Positions 22,961 through 34,513 are shown, counted from the first letter of the stretch. The stretch is 64,000 nt of DNA from Maea johnstoni (GCA_963942565.1 OZ012700.1:28345565-28409564), one strand, 5' to 3'. Notes: generated from the sequence alone by a model not told the origin. Numbers and translations: made by a program.

Positions 22961-24225
22961 TGCCCCAATTTGATGAGAGGTCCAATATAGTACGTGTATA
23001 TGATTCTTTAAAGCACTTTGAAAATGGATATTGAAATATTTTGCCTTTTATTCACTGTCATTTTATTAACTGACATTTACATTGCCTTTTTATTGTATTT
23101 AACCTTATACATGCTTTGAGGATTATATGATTACCTGTGGTTGAAATACAATTTAATGACGCATATATATATGAAATACAATTTAATGACGCATATATAT
23201 ATACTTATAGATACAATAAGAATCATCTCTTTGACAATTAAAAAAAAGATAATTTTGCAAGATTTACGGTATATTACTTTGTATAACTATCTATACATGC
23301 AATGACTCAGCCCACAATCTCTACATATTGATTAAGCATTTAAATCCTGTATACATCGTCACAAAGATGCCTTTTCTGTATCTATCAAAACATCAAACTA
23401 TATTTGTACCTGTATAACAAAGTTTAAATATAATGACAAAGTAAATTAATCCCTAATAGGTGTGTTCTTTCCCAGTTTAACGTGGCATTTGAAGAAAGTC
23501 ATCTCCAAGCTAATCCATGATGTCAATTTACTAGTAACTTCTTCCGAATAGGAAATTCAAACCATTATGATATACTTCAAATGTTTTCACTTCAGCAACA
23601 GTGGCCTCTTAAATGATCAACCGAAGTAATGGCCAGGAAGAAAACTGTATTTGTTGCATTATTTCAATTTTTAGTTATAGCAATTTTTGAGATGAAATAA
23701 GAATGGTTCTCCATATTGTTCGTCATACAATGATTTGTTCATAACATGTTATTTATTTAATGAGGACACTCCTGAGTATTTTGAAAATGAATGAATTAAA
23801 AGAAGGAATCATGTCAACTTGACTGCTTAAATTGAAAATAACACTAAAAATTAATATGGCTGTTTAAGGTATAGGGAGCATTCAGTAATGTTTAGATACC
23901 CTCCATATGAAATGCTGTATAACGTGTTAATATTTTGGCAGTTTAATTGATGTGTTCTTTGCACAGCATGGAGTCGATATCTAATAAACTGCGCACCATT
24001 ACACGGCCATCCTATCCCCATGGTATTATCTGACATAATAGCTTGACATTCAACACAGGCACAAACAGATTCAACTGCACATCAAAGGCAGCTACCTGCC
24101 AAGCGCATTACTTTATAATCACAAAATTAACACTGTATACAGTAGGGGCTAGTATTTCAGATCAAACTAGGATCAAAGTCCCAGTAGTAGATGCTCCCGA
24201 AATGCACCTCGATCAGTAAACTTAA
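22961..24225. other. AT-rich stretch with small duplications
   Basis: No gene supported. A 28-base unit (GAAATACAATTTAATGACGC...) is repeated twice at 23144-23205. A segment near 23245-23300 repeats 22078-22130 (TTTTGCAAGATTTAC). Confidence 0.3.
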
Positions 24226-24713
24226 CCCAGTGGGCACAGTAACGTTCATGTAACATTTGAGGAATGTTCGCCCCAATATTCGAAAATGATTTGCTCATAG
24301 TTCAGAATAAAAATTGTATGAATGTTCAGGTGAGAATGTTCATAGAATGTTCAGAGCTGAATTCTAAATGAATCATTTGGATTCCGAATATTGTCTGAAC
24401 ATTGGAAGTTGTCTGTGCAGTGGAAGCACTCGATAACAGTTCAGTTTTTATAATATAGGAAATACCTCAATTGAATGTTTATATAATGTCAAATCTGAAC
24501 ATTCCAGGAATGTTCGAACCTGAAAGTTGCAGAAAATGGTTATTAATGGTGCATGACATTCTGATCAAAGTAGAACTTTCCTATGACATCAAATAAGAAC
24601 ATTCACTGAAGATTAGGACCTAAGGGGTCTCTTAAATGTTCATAATTGGTCCAGAATATTCCGACCTAAATTGAACATTCATACAGCATTAAGGTAATAT
24701 TTGTGCCCACTGG
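24226..24713 (+). mobile_element. CCCAGTGGGCAC MITE, complete copy
   Basis: 488 bases begin CCCAGTGGGCACAGTAACG and end TTTGTGCCCACTGG. The interior is made of many short words ATGTTC and GAACATTC in both orientations, so the strand can fold on itself repeatedly. Non-coding. A second full copy is at 34514-34990. Confidence 0.75.
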
Positions 24714-25194
24714 TAGATTATGCAATAACTTTTGTGTGTGACAATCACAGCAACAATTTCACCTTTTTAACCATTTTGCATTTGGAGCGTACATAATGTC
24801 TACCAACTTCTTAACTCTTCATTCTGAGCAATAATTGAAGAAACATTGGCAAAAGAATTGTTTATGAACAACACTATTACACTTTTCACCCAAGATATTC
24901 CTTTAGGACATTTCTCTGGCTCTGGGAAAGACATTATCATGTGTACGCTCCAGATGTTAAAAAGAGATCAAAGATGGATACTTTGTCATCAGAACTTTTC
25001 AGCGAAGTATGTTGATCTTTCTCCATGAAATGTCTGCTGCCTATGATGGAATAACCACACCTCGCCTTCAATCAACACCATCTAACTTTCTGATTCACTC
25101 ATATTTTCCATAGTCTGAAAAACATAACGGGAATTTTTTCTCACCCAAATCAATTAAAATGGCAATACTTAAGTCTTTATGCACATTTTCTTAC
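24714..25194. other. Intronic or intergenic stretch
   Basis: Nothing firm. A plus-strand open frame at 24846-25028 (FMNNTITLFTQDIPLGHFSG) looks protein-like but lies antisense to the channel gene and has no clear splice sites. Confidence 0.25.
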
Positions 25195-25262
25195 CATGTA
25201 ATTATATACGCTCCTCTCATCCTTATTATCACTCTTAAGCTTGTTCTGCATTTCAATTAGTT
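25195..25262 (-). CDS. Channel gene, candidate C-terminal exon m
   Basis: Acceptor TTTTCTCTGTATAG, donor ATG/GTAAGA. It encodes LIEMQNKLKSDNKDERSVYN then YM, a charged, helix-prone segment. It starts needing two bases to complete a codon and ends in phase 0, exactly like exon l (25996-26180). Either could follow exon i (32173-32278), but not both in series, so they would be alternatives. The terminal exon was not found. Confidence 0.4.
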
Positions 25263-25661
25263 CTATACAGAGAAAATCATAACTCATTGCAACGGATATT
25301 CCTATTGAAAAGAATATTTTCTTAATGAATTCAATAGAGTGAAACATCTGAGATGTGAACACTTTGGGACAAGGCAAAATTATCTACATAAGAGTGTGTT
25401 TACATATAAAGATGTCTTTTCAAATGTAATTTGGTTCAATTGGTCTCTGTCATACTGTGTTCACAATAGGAGGCGTTCACATCCCAGAAATGTTCACAGT
25501 ATAATTTCACTCATATTGCACAATACAATATTCTATAAAACACAAGCAGAGTTCAACGTTTTCTGGAACTAAAATAGAACCGAAAAGTGATACCAAAAAT
25601 ATATTTTATCATTTAGTAAAAAAAACACTGCTCTTATAATAGTTTGGCAAAATTAACATAT

Positions 25662-25858
25662 CTTAATCTTTTTGCTGCTGGTGGCTAATTTGGCAAATAA
25701 ATATGATGCAAAAACCTTAAAAAGGACTGAAACCCTCACACATGGGTACCCTTCTAAGAGTACCCAAATGAATACCAACATGACAGGCTTCAGCTGTTTT
25801 TCAAAAGTCTTTGTATCCTTGCGCGTTGGATGAAAGTAGCCTTTGCATTGGAAGGATC
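25662..25858 (+). mobile_element. MITE-like repeat, TTAACCCTT family, copy 4
   Basis: It aligns by eye with 1387-1600 (TTTGCTGCTGGTGGCTAATTT ... GCATTGGAAGGATCA). Diverged and non-coding. Confidence 0.55.
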
Positions 25859-25995
25859 AGAATAGGTATAACCCATTATCCATATTAAGATTAACTGCCT
25901 ATTTCTCTATCATGACTCTACCCTTGAGACTGGCTTTGAGTCACAACAAATGAATATAAGCAAAATTCCAAATTCCATCTCTCCCCTGTACTTAC

Positions 25996-26180
25996 CAGAA
26001 CTGTTGAGCGTATCCTAGTATCGGATGAAGGAGGCCTCAAGTTCTCATTGCCCTCCTCTGGCTCTGCAGGTTCACCATGCAATGGCTCAGTGTAGTCGCT
26101 GTCAGTGTAGTCACTGACCTCAACTACTGGGGTCGCCCCTCCACTTACTGACCTGCTGCTCTGCACATCATTGTTATCCC
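25996..26180 (-). CDS. Channel gene, cytoplasmic tail exon l
   Basis: Acceptor GATATTGTAG, donor CTG/GTAAGT (perfect). 185 bases encode a hydrophilic tail: DNNDVQSSRSVSGGATPVV, then SDYTDSDYTEPLHGEPAEPE, then DTRIRSTVL. It is rich in Ser, Asp, Glu and Pro with repeated SDYT, as in disordered, phosphorylatable C-termini of TRP-type channels. It joins exon i in phase. Its acceptor lies at the edge of an 81-bp tandem repeat (26177-26480) that also copies the acceptor region. Confidence 0.6.
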
Positions 26181-26480
26181 CTACAATATCAACAAAATAC
26201 ATTACATATAAATCTTCATCTAAACCTTTTATGTGAGAGAGTAAATCATCATCCTAATCCCCAACAATATCATCAAAATACATTACATGTAAATCTTCAT
26301 CTAAACTTTTTATGGGACAGAGTAAATCATCATCCTTATCCCAAACAATATCAACAAAATACATAACATGTAAATCTTCATCTAAATCTTTTATGTGACA
26401 GTGTAAATCATCATCCTAATCCCCGACAATATCAACAAAATACATTACATGTAAATCTTCGTCTAAACCTATTATGTGAC
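26177..26480. repeat. 81-bp tandem repeat copying an exon acceptor region
   Basis: Four units of about 81 bases carry CAATATCAACAAAATACAT, ACATGTAAATCTTCATCTAA and GTAAATCATCATCCTAATCC. In minus sense each unit starts upstream of GATATTGT, the acceptor of exon l. Only the unit touching the exon has an intact TAG acceptor followed by the exon. Confidence 0.75.
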
Positions 26481-27359
26481 AATGCAGATCTTTAGGAGGC
26501 TCTGGCGAATAAATATTGTGAATATTCCCTCCTAATTGCAAAAACAAATATCTCCCCCACTGTAAAAATGACAAGCTAGAAGCTAAAGAAAGGAATGGCC
26601 TTCTTTGGGTGAACCCCTGAACTTTTTGTTTATGATCTGGCAAGAGATTTGCAGTCATCAACTGTCAAAAACATGCTTCTCTCACAAAATGATATATTTA
26701 ACTGATGCACTCATAGTGTTGAAGTCTTGAAAATTAACTCAACATTGCTAAAATATATCTTCTAAAATGCCACTGAGAAACATTCCCAATCCATCCATTA
26801 GGCCAAGAAAAATTTAGGTATCTTGATCACATTAATCTCATTGATTCACAGAAAAGGTACATATTGTTAAATTGGTTGAACATCTAAAAAGATACATCTT
26901 TTGCAGACTTGCTGACTTGCTGAAAAAAAGTTGGTTTAATCTCAAAGGACACATTTGTTGCACTAATATAATAATCTCAAGCTTAGAGCCTCAAGCATAG
27001 GATCCAAAACCTCCCAAATGATCTTGCAAATGAATCAAAGGTTATCAAAATTTAATCAAGTAATGGAAATGACATAAGAAAGAATCATCCCTGACAATTT
27101 GAGAAGATTTTGGTATTTGATAGTTAAGACCCTAATGTTGATGCAGATGGGAACTGTGCAAAAAACAACATGTCTCCCTTCACAAGGGAGGGGGGGGGGG
27201 ACATAAAAAATATCCAAAGACATGCACATACATTGCAAAGAATTCTGTTAATTAAAATGAAGAGCTGAGACTACGGAAGTGAAGAAAATCCAGATGCAAT
27301 TAACACAAACTAAATCCTAACTTGACTCTGAGATGTCGTATAAGTCTTCGATAACCCAC
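26481..27359. other. Intronic stretch
   Basis: No element or exon supported. A run of G lies at 27190-27200. Confidence 0.3.
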
Positions 27360-27427
27360 CTTCCTCTAGGTGAACATGTTGCCCAGATTGTGTATTCAAT
27401 TTGCGTGTTTTGCGTCTTCGGTGCTTC
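27360..27427 (-). CDS. Channel gene, weak candidate exon k
   Basis: Acceptor CTACATTGCAG, donor GAAG/GTGGGT. It reads KHRRRKTRKLNTQSGQHVH, then LEEG, in the frame that would join exon l. It needs two bases from the preceding exon, which exon i does not supply. A missing exon or alternative splicing would be required. Possibly false. Confidence 0.2.
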
Positions 27428-27659
27428 CTGCAATGTAGATATGGACTTGGGAAATGCAAAAATAATGATATAACCAATAAAATAAATATCTTAATGACAT
27501 ACATACTGCAATACTACATCTCAGCTATTAATCTAAACTTACTACGGATATGAGATCAATCTTAAGAAACAGGATATGTGAATCAAGAAATAAAATCGAT
27601 TGTAACAGTAGGGTACATGTTTTTGAGCGCTATGTGTGTTAGTGATATTTTTAGGTTAC

Positions 27660-28480
27660 CCTGTAGTGGTGATGCCTGCACTGCATGTGTGTGTGGAGTC
27701 ACCAGACCATCACAATGGAGCGTGTATTGTATGTCGCTGCAGCTTAGGTGTGATATGGTCACCAGACCAATATAATGAAGCATGTATTGTATGACACTGC
27801 AGCTTAGATATGGTATGGTCACCAGTCCATTACAATGACGCATGTACTGTATGGCACTGCAGCTTAGGTGTGGTATGGTCACCAGACCATTACAATGAAA
27901 CATGCCCGGGGGGGGGGGGCACTTGGGTATTTAGGGGGGCGCATACGTTCGTTATCAAAATTAAAAAATACCCCTAAAGCACTGATTTCTGGCCAAAAAA
28001 GCACCCTTATTTTAATAAAAACGCTGACTTTTAACACTAAATAAACACCCCATCTTTTATCAAAACACTGACATTGGATGTACGGAAACACGTATTTTGA
28101 CTTTAGATTTTATAATCCTCTGCGTGTTTAGCGGCAGCAAGTGGCGGCAGCAAACTCGGATGCCCAGATACTTCGAGAGTCACTCCGCGTCAGAGCTGCG
28201 TATGTTTCGTGGATTGTAAGGGTATTTTGACCCCCATACTTCGTACCTGGGTACAAAAAAGTACCCTTCTTTTACAAAATCGCGGACATGCGGATGTCTT
28301 CAAAAAAGACCCCTTCTTCCGCGAAATACGTAACTAAGGTGCGGCCCCCCTCTGTACCTGAGTGCCCCCCCCGGGGAAACATGTACTATATGACACTGCA
28401 GCTTAGGTGTGGTATGGTCACCAGACCATTACAATGAAGCATGTATTGCGTGTCACTGCAGCCTGGGTGTGGTATTGGCA
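27660..28480 (+). repeat. 60-bp minisatellite interrupted by a MITE
   Basis: About six units of 60 bases carry GGTCACCAGACCATTACAAT, GAAGCATGTATTGTATG and ACTGCAGCTTAGGTGTGGTA. The period is a multiple of three, and on the minus strand a 20-residue unit stays open (HCNGLVTIPHLSCSAIQYM). The array is split by the insertion at 27905-28375. Confidence 0.8.
27905..28375. mobile_element. CCCGGG-ended MITE with perfect 8-bp duplication
   Basis: 471 bases begin CCCGGGGGGGGGGGGCACTT and end GAGTGCCCCCCCCGGG, an inverted repeat. GAAACATG lies directly on both sides (27897-27904 and 28376-28383), an exact 8-bp target-site duplication, and removing the element restores the 60-bp repeat. The inner flanks carry GTACCCTT/AAGTACCCTT-like words. 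An 8-bp duplication fits hAT or P-type transposition. Non-coding. Confidence 0.85.
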
Positions 28481-30115
28481 GATAGGTGGTCAAAATCGCT
28501 TGACCATTACATTTGTGTGCTATAGGGTGCTGTATCTTGTTATGTTGTATGCAAAATGCCTATTTCCTTCTGTATATAAGTTGGTGTGACCAGCACCTTC
28601 TCATTTTGCACTGGGCAACAGTGGTGTAGATGTGCAGTGGGGTAAATGGAAAGGTGTGGCAATTTAGGCAGAGCATAAGGAGGCCGAAAGAGGTATGTAT
28701 GTAGTAAATGCTGTTTCTATGAAGTACAGAAGTATTTGATCTAGACTTTCTAATATTAGTATGGCAGGGATAAGTGACTTTAGTGGTTTACTACTTGTAT
28801 TTCTGGTTTAGCAATGAAATAGTCTATGCAGTAAAATATAAAGTAGGTCATGTATTTTCATGTCTCTTAAATTGCTGGTACTTGTGTATTACGTGTGTAA
28901 TGCATGTACATATGTTAATGTAATGTTAGTCGATCATATTAAGTGATCCTTGTATTTTGTTTTATTTGTAGTTTCACGGAGGTTTGTGCGAATAACACCT
29001 GCAGTTTTAACCTGTTGGTCATGTCGTCTTTCCACAGGCAGCTATATTGATCAATCATAGTCAAAAAGTTAAAATGTGATTCCATTGGCATGCATCTGAT
29101 ACATCTAGATTGGTTGAATTGAATAAGAAAATGTTGACTATTCATTAGATTTCATTTAGTATTTGAACAACTTTCCTATAAAATATAAACTTGAAAGGAA
29201 CATTTGTAGTCTACATAAGTATTGCATATTCCCAAAAAGCTAAAATTGGAACATATGAGTTCATTAAATAGGCCCCATTTCTAATGATAAGATTCATCAA
29301 ACAACATTTGTGTCTTGCAATGAAATTTGATACCATCTTCCTTCATACCCGACTGTTGAAATTGTCATAAAAATATCTTTAATCATCTATCTAAGCTAAC
29401 TTTAACTTGTCTGTCATTAGATGTCTTTTTTCCCTCTGTTTCGTCCCCTTAAGTCATAGTTAAAAACCCTTTTAGTAGTTAATTCAACCTTGTTTTATTT
29501 CTTGTAATATTATTGGTATTATTTTCACTTACATTTTCGTTCTCTTGTTCTGTTTGCCTTTTTGTGTTTCCGTACTACCTCCTCCCCCTCCTTTGAATCA
29601 AACGATTGATAACATTGATTTGTTTAAAATTGATTATAAATATTAGATGTACATCTTTATCAAAATACATTAAAAAGATGCCATGGTACATTACTTCTTC
29701 TGACTCTAAAACTAACTAATATATAACTTTCAATCAATGATTTTTCACCAAGGTTCTTATTTTAAAACATTAGTGCATATTCATCAGTCAGACCACTTGA
29801 GTATATGCATTGAATAGTGCATAAACAGATCATTAAACCCTTATCTAATATTGATCAATTGATTATTACATCAACTCAACATGGAAAAATATGAAAACAT
29901 CACATAGATAACTTTTACCACAATATCATATTATGAGAGGGAAAAAGTTCAATAGTGCGCACATCTCAAATGCTAAAGTTACTTGAAAGTCATATAATCA
30001 TATATTCACAGAGTACATTCTGACGTTAGAAATAAGTACATACACACTTACATACAGACATAAATACACAGGCACACATACACACATACAATATTATACC
30101 AACACACATATTTTT
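28481..30115. other. Intronic stretch without supported features
   Basis: No exon, RNA gene or mobile element could be supported. CA-rich DNA begins near 30030. Confidence 0.3.
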
Positions 30116-30129
30116 ATAGATAATTCTCA

Positions 30130-30337
30130 ATACCTAGATCTGTTGAAGGAGCCCATTAGTACATGTAGAACCTATCCTTGTTCCACAGGCACACCCAAAC
30201 TCTTATACACTTATGAATGATTCTCAATGCCTATATTGCTTGCTATCTGTTGTGTTGTAGGAGCCCCTTAAATTGATGGCTCCTCTATCTTCGTACATCT
30301 TCTCGTGCATTTCTTCCTGTTTGTCGTTGGTGGTTCT
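30130..30337 (-). pseudogene. Decayed copies of channel exon i (two)
   Basis: In minus sense 30229-30337 reads GAAGAAATGCACGAGAAGAT ... TAGCAAGCAATATAGG, closely matching exon i (32173-32278), but with deletions and an in-frame stop. A shorter fragment of the same exon border lies at about 30130-30175. These are remnants of tandem duplication of the coiled-coil exon. Confidence 0.6.
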
Positions 30338-30339
30338 AA

Positions 30340-31400
30340 AGCTACTTTCCCACTATGAAGAACTCTGACAAGACCTTGCCGAGAACACCCAAATTTGGTG
30401 TTCTTGGAAGATTCTGCATGTCACTAGCTCTTGTTTATTCGTGTTTGTTCCTAGGAACATCTCAGAACATCTTGGCTGAGTCCTAGCAAAGTCTCGAAGT
30501 TTTAAACATGTTCAAAACATTCTTGGAATTTCTTGAGTCATGGATCAATGATTTATGGTCCTAACTCATTTCTAGGAGTGTTCCTAAGACATTCCTAGTA
30601 TATTCGTCTTAATTCTTGTGTGTTCGGGACCAAATATTTCATTTGAAAATTCTTACCGTATTCTCAGGAATGTCCTAGGAATGTCCTAAGAACATTCCTA
30701 AGAATGACTACAAATATGATAGGACTACCAGAACTAAGTAGAATGCATCACGTAACTTGCCTGAAAGTAGCGCACTTTATGTAAACATGGCATCATGGGA
30801 CAGAGGCACATGAATCACTAGTTCAAGAAAAGCTCCAAAAATATGCAAAACTGATTAGCGAAAGAAGGAAATAAAGATGAGTGAACAAATGGATGCTACC
30901 AAGGACAGCACAGGTGAATCATCATCCCCGAATACCATTCAATCTGTGGCAGAATTTGTGAGAAAAAACATAGAACCATTCAAAAAACCTACATGGTTTT
31001 GGGGATGGACTATCCAAAATTTGTTGATCACATCTTTTAAGATATTGTAGTAACAACAATTGTAATGAATCATGTGAGTATCGACAAATAGAGATATGTT
31101 AATATGTTGAAAATAAACTCATTTGAATATTGTTCAAGTGCTTTTTTGAGTTTATTGGCCTTTAGTCTTAAATCATACTTAGCAAACTTGTGCTACTGTC
31201 CTAGGAATGTATTAAGAGCTACTTAGGAATGTCTTATGTTGGTCTTGGTAAGTTGGCAAATGTCGTACAAAAGTCTTATATATTCTTAACTTACTCTCAA
31301 GATATTCTTAAGACTATTCCTTAGACATTCCTAAGACATTTCTTAACAACTTCTTATCAATGTCTTAACTTATTCTTGCCCATGTTTGAGGAACATTTTG
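30340..31400. mobile_element. Element built of TTCCTAAGACATTCC words
   Basis: The two flanks (about 30370-30720 and 31190-31400) are dense with short words such as CCTAGGAATGTCCTAAG, CATTCCTAAGA and TTCTTAAGACTATTCC in both orientations. A unique core of about 470 bases lies between them. The design resembles the other foldback elements of this window. Ends and duplications could not be fixed. Confidence 0.5.
30877..31050 (+). CDS. 57-residue open frame inside a repeat-flanked core
   Basis: ATG in context AAAG/ATG opens 57 codons: MSEQMDATKDSTGESSSPNT, then VAEFVRKNIEPFKKPTWFWG, then TIQNLLITSFKIL and stop. It has an acidic, serine-rich N-terminus, a basic middle and an aromatic C-terminus. 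It sits in the unique core of the element at 30340-31400. It might be a captured host exon or the remains of an element protein. No family recognised. Confidence 0.3.
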   Translation: MSEQMDATKDSTGESSSPNTIQSVAEFVRKNIEPFKKPTWFWGWTIQNLLITSFKIL

Positions 31401-31895
31401 GGCACGGCTTTCAGACAAGTCCACCCCCTGCTGAGTGAATTTTGAGTTCTTGTCTGAGTTCTTGATATGGGAAACTAGACTTATCCCCTTCGCCGCATGC
31501 ATGCACACACACACACTCACAAACATATGCACCCACATTACAGGAATTGTGCACAGAGCCTACAGCCGGCAGGCCCCCAGAAGTGGGGTCCTCGTTACGG
31601 TATGTGGCTTGGCTGGGCTGGGCTGGGCTGTGCTTCCTGCTTAGGAGCCCCCCCCCCCTCAATGTTATAGGCGGTGATTTTTAGCTATCTATATATATAT
31701 ATATCAAATCAAGTAGGCTATTAGAGGGGGTGTTACATAAAAAGAGACAGCCTCACAGATTTCCTCTCATAGAAGGAAACTGAGTATAAAAGCAGTTTTA
31801 ATGGAAATGACTACATACAAGTGGAATATTTAGATTAGGAAGTATATAAAACACCGGCTTGCAGCTTAATACACACTCATACATTTATAGATAAT
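31401..31895. other. Intronic stretch with CA and GGGCT simple repeats
   Basis: A CA run near 31503-31520 and a short GGCTGGGCTGGGCTG repeat near 31610 are visible. No coding evidence. Confidence 0.3.
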
Positions 31896-31899
31896 TCTA

Positions 31900-32117
31900 C
31901 ATACCTAGATTGCTCGCTATCTGTTGAAGGAGTCCCTTAGTACATGAAGAACCTATTTTTGTTTCACAGGCACACCACACTCACACTCACATACACTTAT
32001 CAATTATTCTACATGCCTATATTGCTTGCTATATGTTGTAGGAGACCCTTAAATTGATGGCTCCTCTATCTTCATTCATTTTCTCGTGCATTTCTTCCTG
32101 CTTGTCGTTGGTTGTCA
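31900..32117 (-). pseudogene. Decayed copies of channel exon i (two more)
   Basis: In minus sense 32013-32117 reads AAGCAGGAAGAAATGCACGA ... AGCAAGCAATATAGGCATG, a copy of exon i with internal changes. A fragment lies at about 31913-31960. Together with 30130-30337 this makes a duplicated pair of pairs. Confidence 0.6.
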
Positions 32118-32172
32118 CACCCAAACATATACACCCACACAATATCATACACTCATGAATAACTTTCCATAC

Positions 32173-32278
32173 CTATATTGCTTGCTATCATTTGCAGAAC
32201 CCCTTTGATGTCTCCTGTCTCTTTGTACATTTCCTCGCGCATTTCTTTCTTGAAGGTTCTGATCTCCTTCCTAAGCTC
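32173..32278 (-). CDS. Channel gene, coiled-coil exon i
   Basis: Acceptor TTTTTTATCGCAG, donor ATAG/GTATGG. 35 codons plus one base begin ELRKEIRTFKKEMREEMYKE and end GVLQMIASNI. Leu/Ile/Met/Phe heptad spacing amid alternating Lys and Glu predicts a coiled coil, the part that drives subunit assembly in many TRP-type channels. It starts in phase 0, matching exon h (37666-37752). It is the only copy of five with an open frame and both splice sites. Confidence 0.65.
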
Positions 32279-32689
32279 CTGCGATAAAAAACTTTGATGC
32301 CATAATGCTGACAAGGATTGTGAGAAATGGGCCGTTGTGTTCTATAGGTAATACATGAACATCCCATTCGAAGTCACAAAAGCAAAGCAATATGGGTTGA
32401 AATTTTGTCAAGGATGGGAAGCACATCTGCATTGTTTAAATGCAGTAATCAGCGGAGGATCCAGGATTTGAGAAGGGGGGTTCAGTGTAGTTCTGAAAAG
32501 TGACACCCGTGGCACCACTAACAATGATTCTGAAAACACCACCAGGGGTCAATCAAAAGCAACATTGCAGTGGAATATGAGGCACCTTAAGATACTCAAA
32601 CTTTATGTTTCCAATAGAAATATTGATTTCTAGTTCTGCACAAAAATAACCATTTTCAAAACACACCCATTGCTTTTATTTTGTCTATG

Positions 32690-33880
32690 TATACATGCCT
32701 CTGCGTCTACTTATCGATGTTCACAGTACAGGCTAGACAAAGTGTCACCAGAGAGTTTTATTTCTAGGGAGTGGCGACAGGAGGATGCAGCTGCCTCAGC
32801 AGTCAGGCACTATCGCTATGCAAATGAGCTCCTATCAGTACCCTACTGTCCATATGCATACATCTGAGCATGTGCAATGCTCTACTTATCATCATGATCT
32901 GTGTTGGTGTGTGGACTAATCGTACCACAGGCACAAGCTTATTTGCATCTGTGGTATAGGGGAGAGTGCTGATATGGATATGGCTTAACCAGAGAGGTAT
33001 ATACCTAGTTAATAACCATATAAATTAGTATGAAATGTTTTGAGTTATAAGGTAAATAATTACCAAAAGTATGTAATGTTTAAGTCTTAACTGGGCAAAC
33101 AAAAGGCACCCTGGACACATGAACTAAACACCTGGTGCAATTGCAATTCCTTCCTGCCTTTTGTTTCTTCAGGTCTTGAAAAGACAATTAGCTAATTGGT
33201 GTCAGACAGGATAGCCTGAATAGCACCCTGTCTGAAGGGATAGTCTGTTGTCAGCAGGCAGATACAGAATTACAGTTAAGACATTTGATTCACAGACTAA
33301 TCATACAAAGGTGTCATTTTAGCTTGGAAAATCTCAACTTTGTTTGGTGGAGGGAGGGGGTTCATCGGCCTCTTAAACATCTAAATAGTTTTAGTTTTTA
33401 CCTTTTGAGGTGGCTTAACAACCTGGGCATTATAGGAATGTAGGTGAGTACTGTTAAATGACTATGTTAAATTAATGTTAACCTCGTTGCAATATAGGCA
33501 TACTTTTGCTTCAGTTTAAGACTTTTGGCGTGTCTTTAGGATGCTAACATAGGTTTGTGTCATCAGCGCTTTATCATTAAATAACCCCTTATGTGACGGC
33601 CTATTTCTAGTTTATTTGTCCGTTGATGCCATGGACCTGGAGTTTACCTCAATTTTTAGACTTCAAAATCCTGGAAACTAGCATATGCAGCACAGAATAG
33701 CTTATAACAATGATACAAGGAAATACTATTCTATTATAATTTCAAAACTTTACATCAGAGAAAAAATGAAAAATGTATAAAAAATGTCTTTTATTCACCA
33801 TTCAGCATACAAAATAGCAGAACATATAATTCCATTGATACCTTAGAAAAGGTCCAGAAAACCGGGAGAAAAAACACTGA
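32690..33880 (+). repeat. Left arm of a diverged 4.4 kb inverted repeat
   Basis: This segment is the diverged reverse complement of 36045-37080. Shared words include GAGTGGCGACAGGAGGATGCA, GTATATACC(T/A)..AACCAGAGAGG, CAACTTTGTTTGGTGGAGG and TTCCATTG..ACCTTAGAAAAGG. It may be one long terminal repeat of a foldback element whose centre (33895-36040) was later filled by other insertions. Confidence 0.7.
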
Positions 33881-33894
33881 TAAGAAAGCATGGT

Positions 33895-34377
33895 CTAGTA
33901 CTTCATGCTTATGCAGATGATACGCAACTCTACATCTCTATCAAACCTATCAATCAGCGTGTAGTGGACGAAGGTGTAGCTAAGTTGGAAAACTGCCTCA
34001 CTGACATCTATACATGGATGTCTTAAAATAAACTGAAATTGTATGCAGACAAGACAGAGGTGCTGGTCATAGGTACCCCACAGATGCAGGCGAAAATCTC
34101 CATTCCTAGTATTACCGTAAATGGTGTAATAGTAACAGTTCTTAATGAACCCGTGGGTAATCTGGGCGCTGTTTTTGATCCGAACATGAATATGTCTGCA
34201 CATGTATCAAAAGTTATCAAGTCTGCAAATTACCACCTTAGGAACATTGGAAGAATAAGGAAATTTCTCAATACTGATACAACCAAGAGTGCCATCGTCT
34301 CACTCGTGACATCACGCCTTGACTATTGTAATGGACTTCTCTGTGGAATCACTGATAAGCTGCTATGTAGGCTCCAA
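33895..34377 (+). mobile_element. CR1/L2/Rex-type LINE, RT fragment
   Basis: The plus strand encodes LHAYADDTQLYISI with the RT catalytic YADD box, followed by LTDIYTWMS, an in-frame stop, NKLKLYADKTEVLVIGTP and, further on, SANYHLRNIGRIRKFL and VTSRLDYCNGLLCGI. These words are typical of the palm and thumb of jockey-group LINE reverse transcriptases. Both ends are cut, and the 3' side joins unrelated hairpin-rich DNA at 34378. A dead fragment. Confidence 0.85.
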
Positions 34378-34513
34378 AGTGACTCACCAGCCAGGGTGGA
34401 GGGGGTTGGGCGAACCATCTCGCTACCCCCCCTGGCTCAGCCATTGTCTTGATTTATTCTTAAAGTTTCCTCTAGATCATAAGTTGAAAGTTTGTATATT
34501 CTTAGAGGTAGAT
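34378..34513. other. Short hairpin-rich segment
   Basis: GACTCACCAGCCAGGGTGGA and CCCCCCTGGCTCAG form an inverted repeat. A related sequence is at 35407-35460. Confidence 0.4.

Noticed and set aside
25918-26202. Reading the full 94-codon open frame rather than an exon
   Set aside because: Strong acceptor and perfect donor inside it define a 185-base exon. The rest is intron read-through.
27660-28480. CRISPR array
   Set aside because: Units are contiguous 60-bp repeats without unique spacers, in eukaryotic intron DNA.
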